Notes under the pieces: generated by a model
What the model was told of the DNA's origin: nothing
Database searches by the model: none
Seen by the model: only the letters and a program-made list of their open reading frames with translations
Origin: Chlorogloeopsis fritschii
GTDB lineage: Bacteria; Cyanobacteriota; Cyanobacteriia; Cyanobacteriales; Nostocaceae
Assembly (NCBI RefSeq): GCF_043099315.1
Contig: NZ_CP170746.1
DNA: 64,000 nt
Strand: one strand, 5' to 3'
Part shown: one piece after another, positions 42,132-51,969 of the stretch
Layout of the letters: the number at the start of each line of letters is the position of its first letter
Numbering within the stretch: position 1 is the first letter of the stretch
Translations under genes and position numbers: made by a program

Positions 42132-43211
42132 ATGGCTGTTAATACTGATAATGCTGGCAAGCAAAAAGCGCTCAACATGGTACTGAACCAGATTGAGCGT
42201 ACTTTTGGCAAAGGAACAATCATGCGCTTGGGCGATGCTACCCGGATGCGAGTAGAGACTATTCCCAGTGGGGCGCTAACTCTGGATCTGGCGTTAGGTG
42301 GTGGTTTACCCAAAGGACGGGTGATTGAAATTTATGGGCCGGAAAGTTCCGGTAAGACGACACTCGCGCTACATGCGGTGGCAGAAGTACAAAAAAATGG
42401 TGGTATTGCTGCTTATGTAGATGCAGAACACGCTCTAGATCCTACCTACGCTGGAGCTTTGGGTGTTGATATCGAAAATTTGCTAGTTTCTCAACCAGAC
42501 ACTGGAGAAGCGGCTTTAGAAATAGTCGATCAGCTGGTTCGCTCTGCTGCGGTTGACATTGTAGTCATTGACTCAGTGGCAGCACTAGTTCCCCGTGCTG
42601 AAATTGAAGGCGAAATGGGTGATGCTCACGTTGGTCTTCAGGCAAGATTGATGAGCCAAGCTCTACGTAAAATTACTGGTAATATTGGTAAATCTGGCTG
42701 CACAGTTATTTTTCTCAACCAGTTGCGGCAAAAAATTGGTGTCACCTATGGCAACCCAGAAACAACCACTGGTGGTAACGCCTTAAAATATTACGCTTCT
42801 GTACGCTTGGATATTCGCCGGATTCAAACCCTCAAAAAAGGCTCGGAAGAATTTGGTAACCGCGTCAAAGTCAAAGTTGCTAAAAATAAAGTTGCACCAC
42901 CTTTTAGAATTGCTGAATTTGACATTATTTTTGGTAAGGGTATCTCTACCTTAGGCTGTCTTGTAGATTTAGCAGAGGAAACTGGCATACTTACACGCAA
43001 AGGAGCCTGGTATAGCTACAACGGTGATAATATCTCCCAAGGTCGCGATAACGCGATTAAGTATCTAGAAGAAAAAACAGAATTTGCTGAACAAATTAAG
43101 CAGCTGGTACGGGAAAAACTAGAAATGGGAGCAGTTGTTTCTGCTAACTCTGTAAGAAAAACTAGCGAAGACGACGAAGAAGATATTGAAGATTATTCTG
43201 AAGAAGAATAA
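42132..43211 (+). CDS. recA: Recombinase RecA
   Basis: The 359-aa protein has all RecA hallmarks: Walker A GPESSGKT (about 70-77), Walker B VVIDSV, L1/L2 DNA-binding loops (GDAHVGLQARLMSQALRK; NQLRQKIGVTYGNPETTTGG), and a C-terminal acidic tail. It forms filaments on single-stranded DNA for homologous pairing. A ribosome site GAGG lies 6 bases before the ATG. No LexA-type box is evident upstream. Confidence 0.98.
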   Translation: MAVNTDNAGKQKALNMVLNQIERTFGKGTIMRLGDATRMRVETIPSGALTLDLALGGGLPKGRVIEIYGPESSGKTTLALHAVAEVQKNGGIAAYVDAEHALDPTYAGALGVDIENLLVSQPDTGEAALEIVDQLVRSAAVDIVVIDSVAALVPRAEIEGEMGDAHVGLQARLMSQALRKITGNIGKSGCTVIFLNQLRQKIGVTYGNPETTTGGNALKYYASVRLDIRRIQTLKKGSEEFGNRVKVKVAKNKVAPPFRIAEFDIIFGKGISTLGCLVDLAEETGILTRKGAWYSYNGDNISQGRDNAIKYLEEKTEFAEQIKQLVREKLEMGAVVSANSVRKTSEDDEEDIEDYSEEE

Positions 43212-43246
43212 ACCTTTATCGATGTTCAATATCCCCTTTTACCCTA

Positions 43247-43295
43247 CAGGCTAGAAGCCTGTGGCTAAACAAACTAAGCCCGCCTATGCGGGCTA
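43247..43295. repeat. Two hairpin repeats after recA
   Basis: ACAGGCT-AGA-AGCCTGT followed by AGCCCGC...GCGGGCT and then an A-rich stretch. These form two stable stem-loops; dispersed hairpins of this type are common in cyanobacterial intergenic DNA and may stop transcription from recA. Confidence 0.65.
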
Positions 43296-43368
43296 TATAA
43301 AAAAGGGGTTGAAAAACCAAATTTAATATTACAACACGTTAAGGATTTCCAAGAAATAAATTACCTAT

Positions 43369-43408
43369 CTTGTGGGAATGGGATAGGTATCCCCACCCAT
43401 CCCACAAG
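43369..43408. terminator. Strong hairpin between convergent genes
   Basis: Stem CTTGTGGG-AATGGG / CCCAT-CCCACAAG in the gap between recA and the convergent hydrolase gene. There is no long T run, so terminator function is tentative. Confidence 0.45.
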
Positions 43409-43422
43409 AACATTTGGAGTTT

Positions 43423-44331
43423 TTATTTGGAATTCTCTAAAATATACCGAGCAGTAATTTGTGGTTGTTCTAAGTGAGGAACATGGCCGCAATCTTGAAT
43501 CCAGATAAGTTTACTATTGGGAATCGCTCTCTTAAATCGCTTGGCATCAACAGTACCCAAAATCTGATCGCGATCGCCCCACAGAATTAGTGTTGGTTGC
43601 TGAATGTCTCCTAGTTTCTTAAATCGAAAAGCAGTGTAACCACCACTTTTTGTAAATGCAATTACAGCTTTATTCCAGTTAGAGCATTCTAGATGTAATC
43701 CTGCACATAATTCGGCATCTAAAGAAGCAAGACTTTTATTTTTAAATGTAGAGCGAATGATGCTTTTACGTACCTTAGGATTGCGTAAAAACTGAGATGC
43801 TAAATAATCCAACGGCGGAAACATGAATTTACTTAACACTGAACCGCTTGCCAATCCCGCACTGTCAATCAACACCAGTTTTTTTACTATTTCTGGGTAA
43901 GTGAGGGTAAAATCAATTGCTGCCGCTCCCCCCATCGAAGCTCCTACTAAGATCACTGGTTGCTTAATCAGAGTTTTCCAGAAATAATAAAGATGAGTTT
44001 TGATATCAGTGATGCCAAACTTTATCCCTTTGGGTCTATCTGTAAATCCAAAACCCAATAAATCTACTGCCCAAGTTTCATTATGTTCTGCTAAGAGTGG
44101 CAAGAGGCGACGGTATTCTAAGACAGAACTGTCAAAGCCGTGAATTAGCAAAAAAGGTGTAGTGCCACTACCTTTATTTACGTAAGTAGTGAGCACGGGT
44201 TGGGGACTTAAAGGAGTGGTAATAGCAATCTGTTCTATGCTTTGAGCTAGAGCAATAGAGGTAGATTCTGTCAGTCGCTGCGCTGCGGTTGGGATAAAAC
44301 TAGGAAACATAAATTTTAGCAGTCTTCGCAA
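43423..44331 (-). CDS. Alpha/beta hydrolase
   Basis: 302 aa with the standard fold: oxyanion motif LLIHGFDSS, nucleophile elbow VGASMGGAAA (Ser), Asp in LWGDRDQIL and catalytic His in CGHVPHLEQP. No signal peptide is obvious. The substrate is unknown; related proteins hydrolyse esters or C-C bonds. It is convergent with recA. Confidence 0.9.
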   Translation of the reverse strand: MRRLLKFMFPSFIPTAAQRLTESTSIALAQSIEQIAITTPLSPQPVLTTYVNKGSGTTPFLLIHGFDSSVLEYRRLLPLLAEHNETWAVDLLGFGFTDRPKGIKFGITDIKTHLYYFWKTLIKQPVILVGASMGGAAAIDFTLTYPEIVKKLVLIDSAGLASGSVLSKFMFPPLDYLASQFLRNPKVRKSIIRSTFKNKSLASLDAELCAGLHLECSNWNKAVIAFTKSGGYTAFRFKKLGDIQQPTLILWGDRDQILGTVDAKRFKRAIPNSKLIWIQDCGHVPHLEQPQITARYILENSK

Positions 44332-44576
44332 TCATCCCCTACTTGCACTTTTAAGCAAAATCAGGGATAAAAGCGAGGTCAAATGTTGAACTCAAAATGC
44401 TGTTGTCTCTTGAATTAATGTATCACCAACTTTCGGCGTTGTGCTTGGAGGAATAATTTGCAGCATGGGTATGTGGCAAAAGCAAATTTTTTTAGAAAAA
44501 TTTTCCATGTATCAAAATCGGCTGTGAAGGCGCGTACAATAAATAACACCTCTTCCTGAACTTAGGAGCTAATGCC

Positions 44577-44894
44577 ATGCCATTGGCAGTTGGAGTTATA
44601 GAAACTTTAGGTTTTCCCCCTGTACTAGCAGCGGCAGATGCAATGGTAAAATCTGCCGAAGTTACTCTTGTGTATTATGGTTTAGCAGAAAGCGCTCGTT
44701 TTCTAGTCGCTGTACGGGGACAAGTTGCAGAAGTGAAAAGAGCTGTTGAGGCAGGTATAGAAGCCTGCGAACAAGCTCAAGGCGATGGTGGACAACTCAT
44801 CACTCACTACATTGTTCCTAATCCACCGGAGAATGTAGAAAGTGTTTTACCCATACATTTCACTAAAAAATCAGAACCGTTCCGTGTCTTCTGA
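44577..44894 (+). CDS. ccmK3: Carboxysome shell protein CcmK3
   Basis: 105-aa single-BMC-domain protein (IETLGFPPVLAAADAMVK). The pore loop is LAESAR instead of the KIGSGR type of CcmK2, and the C-terminal part is short. This atypical pore is a feature of CcmK3, which forms mixed hexamers with CcmK4 in the beta-carboxysome shell. An AGGAG lies 8 bases upstream of the ATG. ccmK4 follows 139 bp downstream, the usual satellite ccmK3-ccmK4 locus away from the main ccm operon. Confidence 0.93.
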   Translation: MPLAVGVIETLGFPPVLAAADAMVKSAEVTLVYYGLAESARFLVAVRGQVAEVKRAVEAGIEACEQAQGDGGQLITHYIVPNPPENVESVLPIHFTKKSEPFRVF

Positions 44895-45033
44895 CACCAG
44901 TCTTATTTGCCTTCGTCTGTGATTTACTTCTTTGAAAAGTAAATGATGATGGACATATATGAAATGTGTAGGAACCTTCGTACAATTAACTTGGTAGCGC
45001 CACATACTTTTACTGACATATAGGAGATAACCA

Positions 45034-45384
45034 ATGCCACTACAGGCAGTTGGATCAATTGAAACTAAGGGTTTTCCTGCCGTGTTAGCGGCAGCAGATG
45101 CGATGGTGAAAGCTGGTCGAGTCACCCTCGTAGGTTATATAAGAGCTGGTAGTGCTCGCTTTACAGTGAATGTGCGGGGTGATGTTCAAGAAGTAAAAAC
45201 AGCTGTAGCCGCTGGTATAGAAGCTGTGGAACAGGTTTATGGTGGTGTTCTAGAAACCTGGGTAATTATTCCTCGTCCCCATGAGAACGTTGAAGCTGTT
45301 TTGCCTATAGGTTATTCAGAGGAAGTTGAACAGTACAGACAAGCTGTAGAAAATCCTATTGTACATAGACCCAATAGTCGCTGA
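45034..45384 (+). CDS. ccmK4: Carboxysome shell protein CcmK4
   Basis: 116-aa BMC protein with IETKGFPAVLAAADAMVKAG and pore loop RAGSAR, followed by the usual FTVNVRGDVQEVK. The C-terminal extension (EEVEQYRQAVENP) is typical of CcmK4. It forms hexamers, alone or with CcmK3, that tune shell permeability. AGGAG precedes the ATG by 8 bases. Confidence 0.94.
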   Translation: MPLQAVGSIETKGFPAVLAAADAMVKAGRVTLVGYIRAGSARFTVNVRGDVQEVKTAVAAGIEAVEQVYGGVLETWVIIPRPHENVEAVLPIGYSEEVEQYRQAVENPIVHRPNSR

Positions 45385-46172
45385 TTTTTTATTAGTCAGT
45401 AGTTTCATGGAGACACTTCGCCAGTTGCTATGACGGGAGCATCTCGCTTAATTTCTGGTAGTCTCAATAGCTTTGGCGGTTTCCTTTTTGGAACCCGCCC
45501 CTGGGGAGAGATGCACAAGTCAGCTTAGAGAATTTATGAGTTTTTAGATTAGTTTTATAGGTTTGATCAATATAAAATTTCAACTACTATTTTAATGAAA
45601 TAAAAAAATAATTAAAATCTTCTAACTTTTGCATACACAAGCTTTAATCACTTTGTCAATGCATAACCCTTAATCTTTTTGATATCTTTTAAATTTCTGT
45701 ATAACCTAGATTAAAACGACATAAATTGTGTATTAGTATAGTAATCCCCACTACCAAAATTTACTGAGATAAATTTAAAGGAGCGAAACTTAAACAAGGT
45801 AATAGCGTCTAAATTCTGGAAAACCATATTCACCAGAGCAAGTGAGACAAAATGCTGGCTTTTTCTAAAATTTTAGTAGCTAAGGGGAATTCTCAAACCT
45901 CTGGGTGAATCGCTGTTTTGAAATTGGAAACATCAAAATAATAGTTTACAAAAGTTAAAAATTAGTTTGAGCAAGGAAAATAACTCTGAGATTTTGATTA
46001 GCAGGAATGATCGCTTTGAAAGTTTTTATGAAGATGCAAAAATTCCTGCATAAAATCAGTGAGTCAAAACGTAATAAAAGTGGAATCATTGAGATGTCCT
46101 TGTTAGACATCATTTAAATAAAAGGCAACTGCCAGTCAATAAAGATGAGTGGGATAATACATGGGGGTTGTG
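45385..46172. other. Long leader region upstream of the HetZ-like gene
   Basis: About 790 bp without an open frame of note, strongly AT-rich between 45540 and 46140. The size suggests a complex promoter or long 5' UTR for the regulator downstream. No defined operator was recognised. Confidence 0.55.
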
Positions 46173-47348
46173 ATGCAAACTTTAAAACAGGGTTTCGGGG
46201 AGCGCAATCTCACTATGGCTTCACAAGCAGAAAAACTGGCACTATATTGGCGTCAGCGACTAGCTGCGGAGTGTCCAGAGCAATCTGTGGCAACCAGGGA
46301 AAGTGTAATTTGCTGGCTTTTAGGAAGTTTCCAAGGGCGCATTGAAGAGTTGAACCCCAAGGAACTGGATATTAGCAAGCAAGCGATGGAATATCGTTGG
46401 AAAATTTTACACCAACGCTATTTGGGAAAAGGGCGAGAAGCTGCTTACCGCAATTTGATCACTCGCTTGGGAAGTATAGTAACTTTACGACACAAAATCC
46501 AAACATGGATTGCTCTGAGCCGTGATCGCCAACGGACAGTGCTGGATGTGCTCCAAGAAGTCATTCAAGAATTGTTACAAAGCGATAATTATATGCAACA
46601 GCAAATGGCTTGCATTGCGGAATTCACAACCGATCAGCGATTGCGAAATGCATTACTATTTGCCAGCGTGGAGGAATATTGTTTGCGCCCTGTACGCAAC
46701 CAACCTTTACTAGCTTATCGCTTTGTAAACTATCTGCGTAGGACTCAACGTGGTGGCTTAACCCAAGTGCCCACCAACGATATGATTCGACTTGTTTCGG
46801 AAGAGATCCTCACAGATGATAGTGACAACCGTGTAAACTTGGTAGATGCAAAAGCGATCGCAGAATATCAAGAAGCGCAAGAACTAGAAGAACAACAGAC
46901 ACAGCGGCAAGCAGTCAAAGAGGAATTTGAAAAATATTTACAAGAAAATCTAGGACAAGAAGCTGTAGATTGGCTGCGACTTTATCTACAAGGGCAATCC
47001 CAAGACGCGATCGCCAAAAAATTAAACAAGCCAATTAAAGATGTATATCGATTGCGTGAAAAAATTAGCTACCACGCTGTACGTGTTTTTGCCCTTAAAG
47101 ACAAACCAGAACTAGTTGAAAACTGGTTGGAAACTTCCCTAAAAGAGCACAACTTGGGTTTATCACCAAATCAACTTCAGCAATTGGAGGAAAAACTAAC
47201 CCCAATTGGGCGGCAAATTTTGGAATTGCGGCGAGCAGGTAACACCATAGAAGAAGTAGCCCAAAAACTAAAACTTAAAACTCATCAGGCTATGGGTGAA
47301 TGGACTAAAGTCTACTTGACAGCCCAGGCTTTAAGAATCCAAGAGTAA
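46173..47348 (+). CDS. HetZ-related regulator (probable)
   Basis: About 391 aa from MQTLKQGFGE; GGGGGTTGTG just before this ATG makes it the better start, though ATG at 46161 is possible. The protein is helical, basic and soluble. It matches in style the cyanobacterial HetZ-related proteins (FQGRIEELNPKELDISKQAM; FASVEEYCLRPVRNQPLLAY; VNYLRRTQRGGLTQVP). The C-terminal half has two sigma-factor-like helix-turn-helix segments (GQSQDAIAKKLNKPIKDVYR and AGNTIEEVAQKLKLKTHQAM). HetZ acts in heterocyst patterning; the role of this paralog is unknown. Assignment rests on pattern memory, hence moderate confidence. Confidence 0.65.
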   Translation: MQTLKQGFGERNLTMASQAEKLALYWRQRLAAECPEQSVATRESVICWLLGSFQGRIEELNPKELDISKQAMEYRWKILHQRYLGKGREAAYRNLITRLGSIVTLRHKIQTWIALSRDRQRTVLDVLQEVIQELLQSDNYMQQQMACIAEFTTDQRLRNALLFASVEEYCLRPVRNQPLLAYRFVNYLRRTQRGGLTQVPTNDMIRLVSEEILTDDSDNRVNLVDAKAIAEYQEAQELEEQQTQRQAVKEEFEKYLQENLGQEAVDWLRLYLQGQSQDAIAKKLNKPIKDVYRLREKISYHAVRVFALKDKPELVENWLETSLKEHNLGLSPNQLQQLEEKLTPIGRQILELRRAGNTIEEVAQKLKLKTHQAMGEWTKVYLTAQALRIQE

Positions 47349-47361
47349 GGAATTGGGAATT

Positions 47362-47420
47362 GGTAGTTAGTGGTTAGTGGTTAGTAACTAATGGCTAATG
47401 GTTATTGGTTAGTAGTGATT
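47362..47420. repeat. STRR-like TAGTGGT / TAATGGT repeat
   Basis: Degenerate heptamer array (TAGTTAG, TGGTTAG, TAATGGC) directly after the regulator gene. Confidence 0.6.
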
Positions 47421-47602
47421 TGCCCACTTTCCCCTGCTCCCACTCTCCTATTCTCTAAATCTACCCCAATCCTAAACCTCAGATTATACTTTGCTATTTT
47501 GTAATTAATTTAACTTTTATTTTGGATACGTACTTACTGATTTACTGTCCATAAACTAAAAAGCAGAATAGGATATAGAGATGTATCAAGCAATTTAAGC
47601 CT

Positions 47603-48889
47603 ATGCTGTCTTCCGAGGGCAAACCAACAGATACTGAAGCACTTCTTCAAACAGATGTAGTATCAAATACAAAGCTTGTAGAAGAACAAGAACTAGAGGA
47701 TGAGCAAATATTTCTACTCATTGAAAGTCTTTTGTCCTTTGAAGCTTGCCTGTACCACCAAATCTTGCCCCTCAAAATTGAAGACAACAGCCTGTGGCTG
47801 GGTATGGTAAGCCCAGAAGATAGCGTGGCACTAGATTATGTTCGGCGCATATTGTCTTATATAAATTGCAATCTGGTAACTGTAGCAATCAAAGGCGATA
47901 CTCACCGCAATATACTCTCAGCTTTCCTCAACCACAAAAACACATCCCACTCATCAAATCGGCGAGAACATAAACCTTGGGAGGCTTTAGCCCAAAACCA
48001 GAACGCAGCAGAGACTGGTGAGCAAGCTCTCTCATCAAAAAATAGCAATTTCCAACCAAATCAGCAGCCGCAAAAAATGTTAGAAGAGGTGTTAACAGCT
48101 CAAAATGTTCCCTCTGATACAGATCCTATTTCGGGTGCCGAACGCGATCGCCTGCTTGAAAACACTCCCGATTCCAACTCTTTCAGCACACTCTCCAAAA
48201 ACAACACACAGCAGGAAGAGTATTCTTTTGAACTAGCAAGCACAGCTAACTTGCTTATATTATCAGCACCAGAGCCACAAGAGTTTAGTCCTGTAGAACA
48301 ATTACTAAAATTACCACCTAAAAAATTATTGGAAGAATTACTGGGACGAGTTTTGGCCGGCGGAATTGGTAGGCTGTATTTGGAAAGATTGCCTTACGAT
48401 GGCAGGATTCTTTGGAGTGAAAATGGAGTCTTGCAGTCTGTATTAGAAAAAGTGCCACTATCTATTTTTCAAGGAGTAATGAATGAATTGAAGCGATTTG
48501 GCTCTTTACCCGTCACAAAACTTGAGGAACCAAAACAGATAGAGAAAGAATGTTTATATAAACAAGAACGTTTGCTATTACGCTTGCGAGTCATGCTGGG
48601 AATGTATGGTGAAGAAGCTACCTTGCAAGTATTACGAGGAGCAGCACTAAAGTTTTACCAACAACAGATGCTAACGCGTCTGAGCCGTGATGCCTTGGGT
48701 ATTTCCCAACAACTTAGTTATAAATTGCATGAACTACAAGAAAGACTTCTTCTCAATCACAACATAAACTCTAGTCAGTTAGATACTTTTAATGCCCTTA
48801 ATCAAACATTGTATAATCTGGAACAGCATATCAGAAAGCTTGAAGTAGAAACATCAAAACCCTCAATAGATAGGCAAGAATTACGTTAG
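47603..48889 (+). CDS. PilB/GspE N-terminal-domain protein lacking the ATPase core
   Basis: 428 aa. Residues about 30-115 resemble the GspE/MshE N-terminal domain (LPLKIEDNSLWLGMVSPED, VRRILSYINCNLVTVAI). A disordered linker (about 115-230) is followed by a region like the part just before the ATPase core of PilB (VLAGGIGRLYLERLPYDGRILW). Instead of Walker motifs it ends with helical segments (LSYKLHELQERLL; LNQTLYNLEQHIRKL). It may regulate or scaffold the pilus motor, perhaps binding c-di-GMP as MshEN domains do; neither is shown. A Crp-family regulator follows 280 bp downstream. Confidence 0.65.
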   Translation: MLSSEGKPTDTEALLQTDVVSNTKLVEEQELEDEQIFLLIESLLSFEACLYHQILPLKIEDNSLWLGMVSPEDSVALDYVRRILSYINCNLVTVAIKGDTHRNILSAFLNHKNTSHSSNRREHKPWEALAQNQNAAETGEQALSSKNSNFQPNQQPQKMLEEVLTAQNVPSDTDPISGAERDRLLENTPDSNSFSTLSKNNTQQEEYSFELASTANLLILSAPEPQEFSPVEQLLKLPPKKLLEELLGRVLAGGIGRLYLERLPYDGRILWSENGVLQSVLEKVPLSIFQGVMNELKRFGSLPVTKLEEPKQIEKECLYKQERLLLRLRVMLGMYGEEATLQVLRGAALKFYQQQMLTRLSRDALGISQQLSYKLHELQERLLLNHNINSSQLDTFNALNQTLYNLEQHIRKLEVETSKPSIDRQELR

Positions 48890-49169
48890 TCATTGGTCAT
48901 TTGTTAGTAGTTAGTAGCTATTCTCCCCCTCTGCTCCCTGCCCCTAGTGCCCCTGAAGCTCCTCCTCTCCTTTAAGTAAAACTGCTGATCTCGATGCTGC
49001 AATCTTGTGTTGTAATGTAACTCTAGACCGATAAATCTGAAAATACTTGGTTAAATAAATGTAAAGATTTAAACTATACTTTCAGCAATATTACAGTATG
49101 AAATACCTGTATCACCTATATCAGTAAATTACTATTTTTACTCCCGAACCGTTTTTTAACAAATATTTC

Positions 49170-49856
49170 ATGCACACAGAGGTTTTCAGCGAACTCTTCC
49201 CCTTGATGAGTACAGCCAATCCACAAACTTTGGAATGGTTGCTGTCTATAGCCGTAGAACACGAATATCCCATTGGAAGAGCCGTTTTGATGGAAGATGC
49301 CTGGGGTAATGCACTTTACTTTGTGGTTTCTGGTTGGGTAAAAGTTCGGCGCACTGTAGGAGAAGGTTCTTCTGTAGCCTTGGCAATTTTAGGCCGAGGC
49401 GATTTTTTTGGAGAAATGGCTATTTTGGACGAATCCCCTCGCTCAACAGATGTGATTGCTCTTTCTCCTGTGAAGTTATTGAGCATTGCCAGAGAAAGAT
49501 TTATTCAAATTTTGTTTAAAGATCCCCAATTGCATCATCGGATGCTGCAGTTAATGGTACGACGATTGCGGCACGCTAATGTTCGTTTACAAATGCGCTC
49601 TAGCCCGCCAGCTGTCAAACTTGCCCATACTCTTGTTAGTTTGGGTGAAAACTACGGTAACCAAACAGCACAGGGAAAGGAAATTTTTCATATTCCCTTC
49701 AAAGACTTAGCAGACGTGACAGAAATCGGAGTTGAAGAGACTACTAAAATCATGGAAAAACTACATGAAAAAGGTTGGATTAAAATTGACACCGTTAATC
49801 AGGCAATTTTTCTCGTCAATTTCCGACAATTAATGAATTTGGCTGGTAAAGTTTAA
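49170..49856 (+). CDS. Crp/Fnr-family transcription regulator
   Basis: 228 aa with a cyclic-nucleotide-binding fold (about 25-135: LYFVVSGWVKVRR, GRGDFFGEMAILDESPRSTDV, which contains the FGE-A-L-RS phosphate-binding cassette, so cAMP binding is plausible). A dimer helix and a Crp-type winged helix-turn-helix (FKDLADVTEIGVEETTKIME) follow. It probably controls motility or metabolism genes; the target is unknown. It is not NtcA: the helix-turn-helix recognition helix differs. Confidence 0.9.
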   Translation: MHTEVFSELFPLMSTANPQTLEWLLSIAVEHEYPIGRAVLMEDAWGNALYFVVSGWVKVRRTVGEGSSVALAILGRGDFFGEMAILDESPRSTDVIALSPVKLLSIARERFIQILFKDPQLHHRMLQLMVRRLRHANVRLQMRSSPPAVKLAHTLVSLGENYGNQTAQGKEIFHIPFKDLADVTEIGVEETTKIMEKLHEKGWIKIDTVNQAIFLVNFRQLMNLAGKV

Positions 49857-49889
49857 TAGTATGGGCTTTCAAGCCGTTTGTCCGTACAG

Positions 49890-49935
49890 GAGTTATGAGT
49901 TAGGAGTTATGAGTTAAGTTAACCTTTTAACTCGA
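49890..49935. repeat. STRR-like GGAGTTATGAGTTA repeat
   Basis: Two copies of GGAGTTATGAGTTA followed by an AAGTTAACCTTTTAACTC inverted repeat between the regulator and the peptidase genes. Confidence 0.55.
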
Positions 49936-49964
49936 AACTCCCCAATGTTTACTCTGGACTACAG

Positions 49965-51749
49965 ATGAAGGAAACAATAGCACCTTGTACTGATACCCGC
50001 CTACAGGAAAAAGTACCGTTAATTCATTATCAGGTGGCAATGTCCCAACCAGAAACTCACCTGTTTGAGGTGACTCTGCGTATTGGGGGCTACTGTGCTT
50101 CAACTCTTGATTTAAAAATGCCGGTGTGGACTCCTGGTTCCTACTTAGTGCGGGAATATGCCAAGCATCTACAGGATTTTGCTGCTTTTGCCAACAAAAA
50201 ACCTTTAACTTGGCGAAAAATCAGTAAAAATCATTGGCAGGTAGAGACAGGTGATGTTTCAGAAGTAACTGTCAAATACCGCATTTTTGCGAATGAACTA
50301 ACCGTGCGGACGAATCATTTAGATTCAACCCACGGCTATTTTAATGGGGCAGCGCTGTTTTTTAGACTACCAGGATTTGACAGACAACCAATTTACGTTA
50401 CTATAGTTCCACCACGTCCAGAATGGCAGGTAACTACAGCATTACCAGCAGTTCCAGAACAAGCAAACACTTTCTTTGCTTCAGATTTTGACACCCTTGT
50501 AGATAGTCCCTTTGAAATTGGCTCTCATCAGTTGTATCACTTTGATGTATTGGGAAAGCCTCATGAATTAGCAATTTGGGGACGTGGGAATTTCCGAGCG
50601 CAACAGATGATCGCCGATATCAAAAAAATTGTCGAAGTCGAAGCACGGATGTTTGGCGGTTTGCCTTATGAAAGATACGTGTTTGTGTTGCACTTATTTG
50701 CCCAAGCTTACGGTGGTTTGGAGCATAAGAACAGTTGCTCGTTGATTTATCAGCGATTTGGATTTCGCGATCGCGAGAAATACGATCGCTTTATTCAATT
50801 GGTAGCGCACGAATTTTTCCACCTGTGGAATGTCAAGCGCATTCGACCCCAAGAACTAGAAGTTTTTGACTACGATCAAGAAAACTATACTTCTTGCCTG
50901 TGGTTTTGTGAGGGAACAACAAGTTATTATGACTTGCTCATTCCTTTACGGGCGGGCATTTATGATGTTAAATCATTCCTAAATAATTGGAGCAAGGAAG
51001 TTACCAGGTATTTGACGACACCGGGGCGTAAGGTTCAAGCCCTTTCTGAGTCGAGTTTTGATGCGTGGATTAAGTTGTACCGCCAGGACTCCAACAGTGG
51101 CAATTCCCAAATGTCCTACTATTTGAAAGGGGAAATGGTGTCGTTGTTGCTGGATTTGTTGATTCGTTCTCTTCATGACAACCAGCGATCGCTCGATGAT
51201 GTCATGCTCAAGATGTGGCACAAATTCGGTAGAGACGAAATTGGCTACACTTCACAACAGTTACAGCAAGTAATTGAGTCTGTAGCGGGAATAGATTTAT
51301 CTGATTTCTTTAAACGCTACATTGATACTACTGAGGAATTGCCTTTTAATCAGTACTTGGAACCTTTTGGTTTACAAATAGTAGCAGAAACAGAACAAGA
51401 ACCTTACCTGGGCATAAGGGTAAGCAGCGAGCATGGAAGAGAACTAATTAAATTTGTTGAAGCGGGTTCACCTGCACAGCTAGCTGGAATTGATCCTGGT
51501 GATGAATTATTGGCAATTGATGGGGTGAAGGTGAGTGCAACTCACTTAAGCGATCGCCTCAAAGATTACCAACCAAATGACACAATCTCGGTTGCCGTTT
51601 TCCATCACGAGGAACTCCGTATCTATCCAGTCACTTTGGCTTTCCCCCGCGCCAGCAAATATCTAGTTCAACCTGTAGACAATCCTTCTGAGATTCAGAA
51701 ACAGAACTTTAGTGGATGGTTGGGTGCATCTATGACAACCCTGCGCTAA
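49965..51749 (+). CDS. M61-family metallopeptidase with PDZ domain
   Basis: 594 aa; no signal peptide. The N-terminal beta-rich region (PVWTPGSYLVREYAKHLQDF) is typical of M61 glycyl aminopeptidases. The zinc site is HEFFH (His282, Glu283, His286), with the third ligand in FCEGTTSYY about 30 residues later. A C-terminal PDZ domain (about 475-570: PYLGIRVSSEHG, AGSPAQLAGIDPGDELLAIDG) should bind C-termini. It cleaves peptides with N-terminal Gly/Ala in related enzymes. All catalytic residues are present. Confidence 0.93.
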   Translation: MKETIAPCTDTRLQEKVPLIHYQVAMSQPETHLFEVTLRIGGYCASTLDLKMPVWTPGSYLVREYAKHLQDFAAFANKKPLTWRKISKNHWQVETGDVSEVTVKYRIFANELTVRTNHLDSTHGYFNGAALFFRLPGFDRQPIYVTIVPPRPEWQVTTALPAVPEQANTFFASDFDTLVDSPFEIGSHQLYHFDVLGKPHELAIWGRGNFRAQQMIADIKKIVEVEARMFGGLPYERYVFVLHLFAQAYGGLEHKNSCSLIYQRFGFRDREKYDRFIQLVAHEFFHLWNVKRIRPQELEVFDYDQENYTSCLWFCEGTTSYYDLLIPLRAGIYDVKSFLNNWSKEVTRYLTTPGRKVQALSESSFDAWIKLYRQDSNSGNSQMSYYLKGEMVSLLLDLLIRSLHDNQRSLDDVMLKMWHKFGRDEIGYTSQQLQQVIESVAGIDLSDFFKRYIDTTEELPFNQYLEPFGLQIVAETEQEPYLGIRVSSEHGRELIKFVEAGSPAQLAGIDPGDELLAIDGVKVSATHLSDRLKDYQPNDTISVAVFHHEELRIYPVTLAFPRASKYLVQPVDNPSEIQKQNFSGWLGASMTTLR

Positions 51750-51969
51750 CCGAATAATCACTTATCAGCAATCGGCAACTCGGTACATAACCGATCGCTG
51801 ATTGCAAATAGCTCGCTCATAACAGGAACAATGAAAGCACAAAGTAACTAATCTAGTAAAAACGACTATTAAGAGTATGTTATTTAAGTAAATAAAAATA
51901 CACCTAAAATCTCTGGAATTAACTTGATACATATTGAAGTGAGATACCGGAGTTAATCGGTGTGTTTAT

